A stretch of 64,000 nt of DNA, taken from positions 124,001-188,000 of the forward strand of contig JAURXZ010000006.1 in NCBI GenBank assembly GCA_030654175.1, given 5' to 3'. Shown one piece after another: positions 9,301-16,120 of the stretch. Every line of letters begins with the position of its first letter. The first letter of the stretch is position 1. A program made the translations under genes and the position numbers. The notes under the pieces are model-generated. The model had not been told where the DNA came from and ran no database searches. It saw only the letters and a list, made by a program, of their open reading frames with translations. The DNA comes from Bacteroidia bacterium (lineage in GTDB: Bacteria; Bacteroidota; Bacteroidia; 2-12-FULL-35-15).

Positions 9301-9943
9301 ATTTGATCTGGTATTAATGGATCTGCAAATGCCCGAAATGGATGGCTATCAGGCAACTATTGCCATCAGAAATGAGTTGAAACTTCAAATCCCAATTATT
9401 GCAATGACACCTCATTCACTAGTTGGTGAAAAAGAAAAATGTATTGAAATTGGAATGAATGATTATATAGGAAAGCCTTTTACACAGGATGATCTTTATA
9501 ACAAGATCAGCTTCAATTTAATTGAAAAAAAACAAGATTCATCTGCCAAAAGTAAAATTATTGGGACAGGCGATGCGAATAGAGATTCGAACCCAATTGA
9601 CCTGAGTTATTTAAAAGAACTTTCTGATGGCAACAAGCAATTCGAAAAAGAGATGATAGAACTTTTCTTAAATCAAGTTCCGGGCGATGTTAGTTCTTTG
9701 GATGTTGCCTTTAAAAATTCTGACGCTTTACAGGTAAAAAGTTTATCACATAAGCTAAAATCCTCAATCACAGTTGTTGGTTTATCAATCCTTTCACCCC
9801 ATTTGAGTTTTATTGAAAAAAATGCTTCCAATACAGAAATGAATGAATCATCACTCGAAAAATTTATTTTTGTTAAAAATACACTTAACATAAGTTATCC
9901 TTTATTGCAGACGAAATTAAAAGAAGAGTATTACCAAAAATAA
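6356..9943 (+). CDS. Soluble hybrid sensor histidine kinase (GAF-PAS4-HisKA-HATPase-REC-HPt)
   Basis: 1195 aa. Domains in order: GAF (about 20-160), about four PAS domains (about 170-285, 290-410, 415-530, 540-670), HisKA with phospho-His699 in the MSHEIRTPMN box, HATPase_c with N-box (about 806-820) and GTGLGLS G-box, a receiver with Asp989 (LVLMDLQMPEMDG), and a C-terminal HPt domain with His1132 (LSHKLKSS). There is no membrane segment, so the kinase senses cytoplasmic signals. The receiver has Pro in IAMTPHS where Ala is usual. The full internal His-Asp-His relay suggests phosphate is passed on to a separate receiver, most simply the single-domain regulator at 10038. Confidence 0.93.
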   Translation: MNKKASIPENEEYRLDALLKYNILDTLPEDEFDRLTQLASIICGVPIALISLIDENRQWFKSKVGLDAQETPRDISFCQYSIGGNSIFEVEDATKDERFLSNPLVIENPNIRFYAGYPLIDPEGYALGTLCVIDRQARKLMPAQQQALTLLANEVVSQIVSRKKNAEKDKLETLFNLSIDMICVAGTDGYFKKINPAFSLTLGWTIDELLAKPFFEFIHPDDVTATFNEIEKLSHGEKTVGFENRFITKNGDYILISWVANPDKITGELYAIGRNDSDRIIWEQTLLLSEEKHRGFYENSQGLMCMHDLKGNFLSINSAGASSIGYSVDEVTHINLLDLVPAETKDLTLDYLNEIENTGSSKGLMKIIHKSGALKTWMYNNVLSEQLDGSKFVIGTAVDITERIQLEKELKESNSRFFKIFDKNPVIMVISNLKTGKIEYVNETFLEIFGFTKEEVIGKTSVELNILPADEREKIVSLLKKQSNVRSAEGMMTKKNGEKFWVLTSLEIIEINGDFFILSSLNNIDDRKKMEEQISRLAEFQNVILDGTDYSIISTSESGIIKSFNKGAVKMLGYKAEEMLGITPEIIHDKQEVIDRAKVLSEELKIDIEPGVDVFLVKSRLNNSSDINEWTYILKDGSRIPVELSVTTLRSSKNEIVGYLGIAKDISESKKAKEEIINARAKAEQAVIAKNSFLANMSHEIRTPMNAIIGFTELLEQSSLDENQKECVSSVKLAGNNLLAIINDILDFSKIESGKITIENVPFSLKDALKNIYNLLNVKAKEKNLEYNFFIDASLPDFVVGDSVRLNQIMINLVGNAIKFTEEGSITVSVKKIEEDDLNYKLKFIVQDTGIGIPADKTESIFDRFSQANTETTRKFGGTGLGLSIAKNLVELLGGEIKLKSELGKGSEFSFEIRYHKVDKSVLEPLQKDFVAKKPIGPVKILLFEDNVLNQRLAGKILTKFGFDFEIAENGKIGLEKLKHGKFDLVLMDLQMPEMDGYQATIAIRNELKLQIPIIAMTPHSLVGEKEKCIEIGMNDYIGKPFTQDDLYNKISFNLIEKKQDSSAKSKIIGTGDANRDSNPIDLSYLKELSDGNKQFEKEMIELFLNQVPGDVSSLDVAFKNSDALQVKSLSHKLKSSITVVGLSILSPHLSFIEKNASNTEMNESSLEKFIFVKNTLNISYPLLQTKLKEEYYQK

Positions 9944-10037
9944 GTTGTTTAATAAAGAACCATGAAACTGGCAGCTATTTGTAACTGTTCGCAGAAGGAT
10001 CAATAGAATTTGAACAGGCAATAAATGAAATAATAAA

Positions 10038-10400
10038 ATGAAAATATTATATGCTGAAGATGATGATTTGTCGCGAAAATCGCTTACTTTTTTTTTAATA
10101 CATAGCGGGTTTACGGTATACCCTGTAAATGATGGAATGCAAGTAAAGGAGCTATTAAAAAATGAACATTTTGATTTAATTATTACAGATCTGAACATGC
10201 CTTTTTTTGGTGGTATGGAGATTATTAATTTGGTTAGAAATGAATTAAAATTATCCACACCAATTATTGTTTTAACCGCCTTTGGTATAGAAAAAGCCGA
10301 ACTCGATGCGTTTGAAATCGGAGCCAGTGAATTTATTGCTAAGCCATTCAGCCCTTCCATTCTTAAAGCAAGAATAGAGAAACTTTTAAAAATAAAATAG
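10038..10400 (+). CDS. Single-domain response regulator (CheY-like)
   Basis: 120 aa, only a receiver domain. AEDDD (6-10) forms the acidic pocket, Asp51 (LIITDLNMP) is the phospho-acceptor, Thr in VLTAF and Lys in AKPF complete the site. It has no output domain and therefore must act by protein-protein contact. It lies 94 nt after the hybrid kinase and 14 nt before the YaiO-like gene, which fits an operon in which it is the terminal receiver of the HPt domain. Its partner could be the polysaccharide machinery encoded next to it; that is inference. Confidence 0.88.
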   Translation: MKILYAEDDDLSRKSLTFFLIHSGFTVYPVNDGMQVKELLKNEHFDLIITDLNMPFFGGMEIINLVRNELKLSTPIIVLTAFGIEKAELDAFEIGASEFIAKPFSPSILKARIEKLLKIK

Positions 10401-10414
10401 TCAAAAATTTATTT

Positions 10415-11692
10415 ATGATAATTTTAGAATATAAAAGTATCTGCATAAAAATCAGTATACTTTTTTTATCGATTGTGGGAATTTCAAAAACCTTCTCACA
10501 AATTGAAAATGTTAATAGTTCATTTCAGGTGGCAAGAACCCTCGCATTTTCCTCAAAATACAATGAATCAATTCTACTTTGTAAAAAAATATTAGAAAAA
10601 AATCCCAGTTATCAGGATGTACAGGTTCTTTTGGGTAGAGTGTATTTTTGGAATAATCAACCGGATTCAGCTATTTTAGTTTTATCAGAATCCATCAATT
10701 CGAATCCATACCAGGATGCCTTTGTGGCATTATCTGATATTCATAGATGGAATAGCAAACTGCTTGATGCATTAAAAACTGCTGAGGACGGCCTGAAATT
10801 TTTTCCTTCAAGTGAAGAATTGTTTATCCGGAAAATTAAAGCTTTGCTTGAATTGAAGGATTTCAATGATGCGTATCCTATAATAGATTCACTCATTGCT
10901 AAGAACAAGAAAAATTCAGAACTAAGACAATTGTCAGAATCAATAAAAATGAAAAGATCAAAAAATATTTTTTCAATCTCTTATGACTTTGATTATTTCG
11001 ATAAACAATTCAATGACCCATGGCACACTATTTCTACCAGCTATGCCAGGCAAACAAGGTATTTAGGAAGGCTGATTACCCGGGCAAATTTTGGGAATCG
11101 ATTTGCTTCTAATGGCTATCAGATAGAAATAGATGCTTATCCTGCTTTAGGAAAAAAAATGTATGCTTATATTAATGCGGGGTATTCACCAAGTATAATT
11201 TTCCCTAATTACCGTTCAGGAATATCGGTTTACCGGAATTTCCCACGCGCTTTTGAAGGCGAACTGGGATTCAGAGTTTTATATTTTAGTAAGGCAACAA
11301 TTTTGTATGTGGGGTCGATCGGAAAATATACAGGCAATTTTTGGTTTTCAGCCCGACAAACACTTATTGCATTTGATTCCGGAAAAAAAGTGTCTCCTAC
11401 TTATTCTTTCATTACAAGGTATTATGGGAAAACCACTTATGATTATATCACTTTAACCCTTGGATACGGCCTCACTCCGGATGATAGAGTAAGGGAATTA
11501 TTACTTGAGAATGTAACGGTGAAAAATTATATTATGAAACTATCTGTACAAAAATTATTTAGAGGAAATAATATATTTTCTATTAACTCAGGAATAGTTA
11601 GGGGAGAATATATACATGGAGATTATTTTCTGAACGGAAAGAAAACAGGTAACAACATTTTTGCCGGAATAAATTTTCAAAAAATATTTTAA
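10415..11692 (+). CDS. YaiO-like outer-membrane protein with N-terminal TPR region
   Basis: 425 aa. An N-terminal hydrophobic segment (about 10-28) ending SKTFSQ is a signal peptide. Residues about 35-175 form TPR-like helical pairs (ALLGRVYFWNNQPDSAIL, ALSDIHRWNSKLLDAL). From about 185 the sequence is rich in alternating aromatic strands (YDFDYFDK, YGYGLTPDD type turns) and ends in Phe, as outer-membrane barrels do (...INFQKIF). This is the YaiO family layout. In exopolysaccharide systems, TPR-barrel proteins such as PgaA form the export pore; the nearby PgaC-like synthase suggests the same here. Confidence 0.8.
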   Translation: MIILEYKSICIKISILFLSIVGISKTFSQIENVNSSFQVARTLAFSSKYNESILLCKKILEKNPSYQDVQVLLGRVYFWNNQPDSAILVLSESINSNPYQDAFVALSDIHRWNSKLLDALKTAEDGLKFFPSSEELFIRKIKALLELKDFNDAYPIIDSLIAKNKKNSELRQLSESIKMKRSKNIFSISYDFDYFDKQFNDPWHTISTSYARQTRYLGRLITRANFGNRFASNGYQIEIDAYPALGKKMYAYINAGYSPSIIFPNYRSGISVYRNFPRAFEGELGFRVLYFSKATILYVGSIGKYTGNFWFSARQTLIAFDSGKKVSPTYSFITRYYGKTTYDYITLTLGYGLTPDDRVRELLLENVTVKNYIMKLSVQKLFRGNNIFSINSGIVRGEYIHGDYFLNGKKTGNNIFAGINFQKIF

Positions 11693-12435
11693 GAATTGCT
11701 GCATCTGTTTATTTCAGAAAACGGTACATCACTCTGTTCATAATAGGCTTTTAGCCTTTTACCGAAAAGGCTTACGGAAACATTTGATGATTCGATAAAA
11801 GAGTTATAATATGGTACTTCTGTTATTGGGAAATTATATTTTATGATTGAAATTAAATTTAACTGAATCCAATCACTTAAAGTCTCTTTATAATTATTTA
11901 AAAAGTTAAGACCATCAACACCTTTCAATTTTAGCATTGCCATCATTGCCTCTTGCTTTAAGGTAACATTTTTTGAATAAACATTTTTGCTTATTAATGA
12001 ATATGCATCAGTAATATTCATTTCAGCCAATTCCCTTATCCCTTCGCATTTGTCAGGCCATTGCCTTGAGTTTAATTTTTTGTAAGTCTCTTTTATTAAG
12101 TTCGATTCAATAAAAAAGAGTTCTGTTTTTTTTGAATACTCACCCGTGTAAGCCTTATGAAGATTAATAACAGAATCAAGTAAAAGAAGCCTGAAAAATT
12201 TATTATGAATATTGGTGGTAAATGCTTTATCTTTTTGCAGATCCTTAAACGATTTATTTTCAAAAATAACACTAAATACAAGGCTTTCAGCAATAGGTTC
12301 AAAAAATTTTTTTTTATTTAAAGCAATCGTTATTTTTATGCGACTGATGATAAGGAGTATTAAAAAAAGCAGGGCAAGAGAAAAAAATAATAGTATCAGT
12401 ATTGTCAGAAATATTTCTGACCTTTGAGAAGCCAT
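11689..12435 (-). CDS. Membrane-anchored protein with a possible HEAT-like domain
   Basis: 248 aa. Residues about 8-32 are a strong transmembrane helix near the N-terminus, and the rest is a helical, probably cytoplasmic or periplasmic domain with HEAT-like features (WPDKCEGIRELAEM, VTLKQEAMMAMLKL). The gene is on the opposite strand from its neighbours: it overlaps the end of the YaiO-like gene tail to tail by 4 bp and diverges from the glycosyltransferase with a 52-bp shared promoter region. A -7-like TACCTTTG sits at 12464-12471. Its place between barrel and synthase suggests a scaffold or regulator of polysaccharide export. Function is not established. Confidence 0.6.
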   Translation of the reverse strand: MASQRSEIFLTILILLFFSLALLFLILLIISRIKITIALNKKKFFEPIAESLVFSVIFENKSFKDLQKDKAFTTNIHNKFFRLLLLDSVINLHKAYTGEYSKKTELFFIESNLIKETYKKLNSRQWPDKCEGIRELAEMNITDAYSLISKNVYSKNVTLKQEAMMAMLKLKGVDGLNFLNNYKETLSDWIQLNLISIIKYNFPITEVPYYNSFIESSNVSVSLFGKRLKAYYEQSDVPFSEINRCSNS

Positions 12436-12487
12436 GTTATACGGAATTGTGTGGTATGAATAACAAAGGTATGGAATTATATCCTAA

Positions 12488-13918
12488 ATGAGTTTTACAG
12501 CAATAATACAACAGGTAGTCGAAATATTTAATATTTCTATATTAATATTTGCCGTATTTATTATGTCATCCTATTTGATATTAGGATTAATTTCAATAAG
12601 ATCTTTAAGAGAATATTTAAGGAATAATGAATTCATCAATTATAATGTTCTTTTATCATCTGAAAACTCCCCATCACTCTCTTTAATTGCACCTGCTTAC
12701 AATGAAGGGAAAACAATTGAGGAAAACATTCAATCTCTTTTATCATTAAACTACAGTAACTATGAGGTTATTATTGTTAATGATGGAAGTAAGGATAATT
12801 CCATGGAAATAATGATAAAAACATATCATTTAGAAATAGATCCGGATTTTCAATTCCCTCCCCATTTAAAAGCCAAAGAAATAAAAGGAATTTACAGATC
12901 TAAAAATCCTGCTTATAAAAAACTCATTGTTGTTGATAAGATCAATGGAGGAAAATCCGATGCTTTAAATATGGGAATTAATATTTCTTCTAAACCCTAT
13001 ATTGTTTGTATTGATGTTGATTGTATCATTGAAAAAGATGCCCTTTTAAAAATGGCCAAACCTTTCATGGAAAATATTAATGGGAGGGTAATTGCAACAG
13101 GTGGTGTGATCCGTATTGCTAATTCATGTAAAATATCCAATGGTAGGTTAGTTGAAGTAAATGTGCCAGAAACATTCATCCCAAGGATACAGGTTATTGA
13201 ATATTTAAGGGCGTTTCTATTAGGACGGATGGCTTGGGCCAAGTTGGATGGTTTATTATTGATAAGTGGAGCATTTGGAATGTTTGATAAACAAATTGTA
13301 ATAGAATCCGGAGGATATGATCACAATACTGTTGGAGAAGATATGGAACTGGTTATGAGAATGCGTAGATATATGATTGAAACAAATCAAAAGTATATCG
13401 TATCCTACATTCCGGATCCATTATGCTGGACTGAAGCTCCTGATAATTTTTCTATTTTAAGAAGACAACGTAGTCGTTGGACAAGAGGAACAATGGAGTC
13501 ATTGTGGAAACATCGCATTATGTTCCTGAATCCCAGGTATAAATTATTAGGCCTTCTCTCTTTTCCGTACTGGTTAATTTTTGAATATTTTGCACCATTA
13601 ATAGAATTTTTCGGTTTAATAGTTACACTTTTATTTTTTGCTTTTGGTTTGATCAATTTAAAATTTTTCTGTCTTCTTCTATTGTTTGTTTATTCATTTG
13701 CCATAATGGTTTCCACTCTTGCGCTGCTTACAGAAGAATACACTTTTCATCAATATCCTAAGATAAAACATTATTTTCAGTTACTACTTGTCGCGATCAT
13801 TGAACCATTTTATTATCATCCTTTTTTGGTTTACTCTGCGTTAAAAGGAAATTGGGAAAAAATAAAAGGAATCAAAACGTGGGGTGATATGACAAGAGGA
13901 GGATTTACCAAAAAGTAA
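12488..13918 (+). CDS. Family 2 processive glycosyltransferase, PgaC/IcaA-like
   Basis: 476 aa. An N-terminal membrane helix (about 15-38) is followed by a GT-A domain: APAYNEGKTI (68-77), VNDGSKD (97-103), DVD (176-178), GED catalytic base (283-285) and QRSRW (327-331), the product-binding motif of processive synthases. Three to four C-terminal membrane helices (about 350-450) would form the translocation channel. It therefore polymerises and exports a beta-linked polysaccharide such as poly-N-acetylglucosamine or a similar glycan. No deacetylase (PgaB) or c-di-GMP-binding PgaD partner is seen nearby, so the polymer and its control cannot be named. Confidence 0.87.
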   Translation: MSFTAIIQQVVEIFNISILIFAVFIMSSYLILGLISIRSLREYLRNNEFINYNVLLSSENSPSLSLIAPAYNEGKTIEENIQSLLSLNYSNYEVIIVNDGSKDNSMEIMIKTYHLEIDPDFQFPPHLKAKEIKGIYRSKNPAYKKLIVVDKINGGKSDALNMGINISSKPYIVCIDVDCIIEKDALLKMAKPFMENINGRVIATGGVIRIANSCKISNGRLVEVNVPETFIPRIQVIEYLRAFLLGRMAWAKLDGLLLISGAFGMFDKQIVIESGGYDHNTVGEDMELVMRMRRYMIETNQKYIVSYIPDPLCWTEAPDNFSILRRQRSRWTRGTMESLWKHRIMFLNPRYKLLGLLSFPYWLIFEYFAPLIEFFGLIVTLLFFAFGLINLKFFCLLLLFVYSFAIMVSTLALLTEEYTFHQYPKIKHYFQLLLVAIIEPFYYHPFLVYSALKGNWEKIKGIKTWGDMTRGGFTKK

Positions 13919-14023
13919 TTCTACCGATTTTTTGAAAATATTTTAAAGAGTTCTGTCCCTAAATACCGACAATAAGTTATTGTGACTGAAAATAATTGCA
14001 AAAAAATTGTTAACTTCGTTACG

Positions 14024-14953
14024 ATGAATCTATCCAAAATTTTCAATACTGCAATTCTTGTATTATCACTTACATGGAGCATTAATGGTGTTTCACAAGA
14101 GACAGAGGATAATAACAACGAGACTTTTCAAGAGATCACTCCTAAAAAAGGTTTGAGGCTTGGTTTATATGTAGGATCCTATTTTGCAAATCAATATACC
14201 GCCAGTATTTATGATGGTTATGGTTTTGATATTGACGGGAACAAAAATACCTGGGATAATAGTTTGATGAACCAAAAGATCAACATGGAATATGGTGGTT
14301 ATGGCTTTGCAGGACAACCCGATCTTATTGCCCAGGAGCTCAAAATCGACTATCATACCTGGACCTTTAATTCAAGTGATATGCCTCTCAACATGAGGTA
14401 CAGCCCTTCTTTTTCAGTAGGATTAAATTGTATCTATTCGGTAGATGTAAAAAATGCGATCTTATTAAATGTTAACCTTGCAAAGTTAAATATCGGTGGG
14501 AATTTTACTATTATAACACCACAGCAGAGTGGTTCTTCACAAATCAATGATAGGATCAAAACCTTTGCTATAAAAGGTGTAGAACAACGCATGATGTTCC
14601 AATTTGGTTATCAGAGAATATTAGGCGATAACGAAAAAGTTAATTTTTTTGTTGAAGGAGGCTTACATGTTACTGTTACCAAATTCGATAAAAATGAAAT
14701 CCTGATCAATAATCTAAAAATTGACCTCACCACTTATTATAACCAGGTGGCTTATTCGTCAGCTTTACTTGTAAGAAAACCGATTGGTACCGGACTAGGC
14801 GTATTCGCTGGGTTTGGAACTAATTTAACAATAAATCCAAAATTCACTTTACAGTTATTGTATAGTCCAACCTACGAGCGGGTAAATATTGGAATAAACC
14901 CAAGATTAAAGTTGCAGAATGCAATAGGGTTAAGGGCTTATTATAATTTTTAG
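14024..14953 (+). CDS. Putative outer-membrane beta-barrel protein
   Basis: About 309 aa from the ATG at 14024; a GTG 42 nt upstream is in frame, but the ATG gives a proper signal peptide (hydrophobic about 5-20, cut near GVSQ). The mature part has alternating hydrophobic and aromatic strands, glycine-rich turns and a C-terminal Phe (GLRAYYNF), as in 8- to 12-stranded outer-membrane barrels. I do not recognise a named family. It follows the glycosyltransferase by about 105 nt with no obvious terminator and could be co-transcribed with it. Confidence 0.6.
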   Translation: MNLSKIFNTAILVLSLTWSINGVSQETEDNNNETFQEITPKKGLRLGLYVGSYFANQYTASIYDGYGFDIDGNKNTWDNSLMNQKINMEYGGYGFAGQPDLIAQELKIDYHTWTFNSSDMPLNMRYSPSFSVGLNCIYSVDVKNAILLNVNLAKLNIGGNFTIITPQQSGSSQINDRIKTFAIKGVEQRMMFQFGYQRILGDNEKVNFFVEGGLHVTVTKFDKNEILINNLKIDLTTYYNQVAYSSALLVRKPIGTGLGVFAGFGTNLTINPKFTLQLLYSPTYERVNIGINPRLKLQNAIGLRAYYNF

Positions 14954-14960
14954 GTTCTCT

Positions 14961-15010
14961 ATAGGTTTCAAGTTTCACATTGCAAACTTTGTATGAAACA
15001 TGAAACCTAT
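14961..15010. terminator. Hairpin between convergent genes
   Basis: Seventeen-base arms at 14961-14977 and 14994-15010 (ATAGGTTTCAAGTTTCA and its near-complement, one mismatch) enclose a 16-nt loop. It lies between the stops of the barrel gene and the cyanophycinase gene, so it can end transcription from either side. A further copy of the AACTTGAAAC word follows at about 15028. Confidence 0.5.
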
Positions 15011-15040
15011 CAAAAATATTTGCATCAACTTGAAACTCTT

Positions 15041-15913
15041 TTATTTCACCTCAGTTTCTTTCACTCCGGCAAAGAATTTTCTTTCTTTCAAATAATAAAA
15101 ATTCCCTTTTGCCATCACATGTACAATTAAATTTTCAATAGAAATAGGGGAACCATCTTTTAGATCTGCTATATTTGAATGACGGATATTGTGACCATCA
15201 AAAATAAGGATCAGACCGGAACCAATAGCTTCCATTTTGTTCCCTTCTTTAATTACTACACCAGTATCCTCACCTAAACCAATTCCTATACAACCCGGAT
15301 TACTTGCCACAGCCTGCGACAAACGTCCAAAACGGCCCCGTGTAACAAAATGCGAATCTATAATTACATCTTTAATAAATGCAAGACCGGTAGTAATTTT
15401 AACTTCACCTTTTAGCAAAGCATGTGTACTACTGCCATGGTAGATCATTGTATTGCTCATTCCCATTGCGCCTGCACTTGTTCCTGCAATAACAAAATTT
15501 TCGTTTTGATAACGATCCGTTATCAGTTCCAAAATTTCGGTACCACCAAAGATCATACTTAAACGTAACTGATTTCCACCGGTAAACATTACCCCATCGG
15601 CTTTTCTAACACGTTCAATATATTCAACATTAAGGGCATCTTCACGGTTTTTAATATGCATTACCCCAACATTTTTACAGCCTAATTTTCCAAAGGATTG
15701 AACGTAATTTTCACCAACCTCTTCAGGTATTTGAGATGCAGTGGTTATAACTTCTATAACAGAATCAACTCCTTTCATTTCAGATAATATTCTTTTCAAA
15801 ATACCGAATTCAAAAAAAACTAATTGTTCTTTTTGAATAAATGATGGATCCATTCCTGTGCCTTTATCTTCACTTCCACCTATAGATATTAATTTCCCTT
15901 TTGGAGCTCCCAT
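15041..15913 (-). CDS. cphB: Cyanophycinase (peptidase family S51)
   Basis: 290 aa, the normal family length. GTSAGAM (144-150) holds the nucleophile Ser146 in the S51 nucleophile elbow; FTGGNQLRL (110-118) and DSHFVTRGRFGRL are further family signatures. The enzyme hydrolyses the beta-aspartyl-arginine backbone of cyanophycin to dipeptides. It is divergent from cyanophycin synthetase with a 207-bp intergenic region, so synthesis and breakdown of the nitrogen store are encoded side by side. No isoaspartyl dipeptidase gene is in the immediate neighbourhood. Confidence 0.92.
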   Translation of the reverse strand: MGAPKGKLISIGGSEDKGTGMDPSFIQKEQLVFFEFGILKRILSEMKGVDSVIEVITTASQIPEEVGENYVQSFGKLGCKNVGVMHIKNREDALNVEYIERVRKADGVMFTGGNQLRLSMIFGGTEILELITDRYQNENFVIAGTSAGAMGMSNTMIYHGSSTHALLKGEVKITTGLAFIKDVIIDSHFVTRGRFGRLSQAVASNPGCIGIGLGEDTGVVIKEGNKMEAIGSGLILIFDGHNIRHSNIADLKDGSPISIENLIVHVMAKGNFYYLKERKFFAGVKETEVK

Positions 15914-16120
15914 CTTTTACTACGAATTACTAATTTAAAACGAATTTACAAATCTGTGTTTTCAATTGCTTATTGCTAAATCGCCCAATTGTTTTCGGCT
16001 GTAAATTTAACCTAATCATTACAATTATATAATCTTAATTTTTTTCTTTATAATAATGTTTTGAACAAATTCTGATTGTATAAAAATAATAACTATATTG
16101 ATAAAAAATTATAAAATAGA

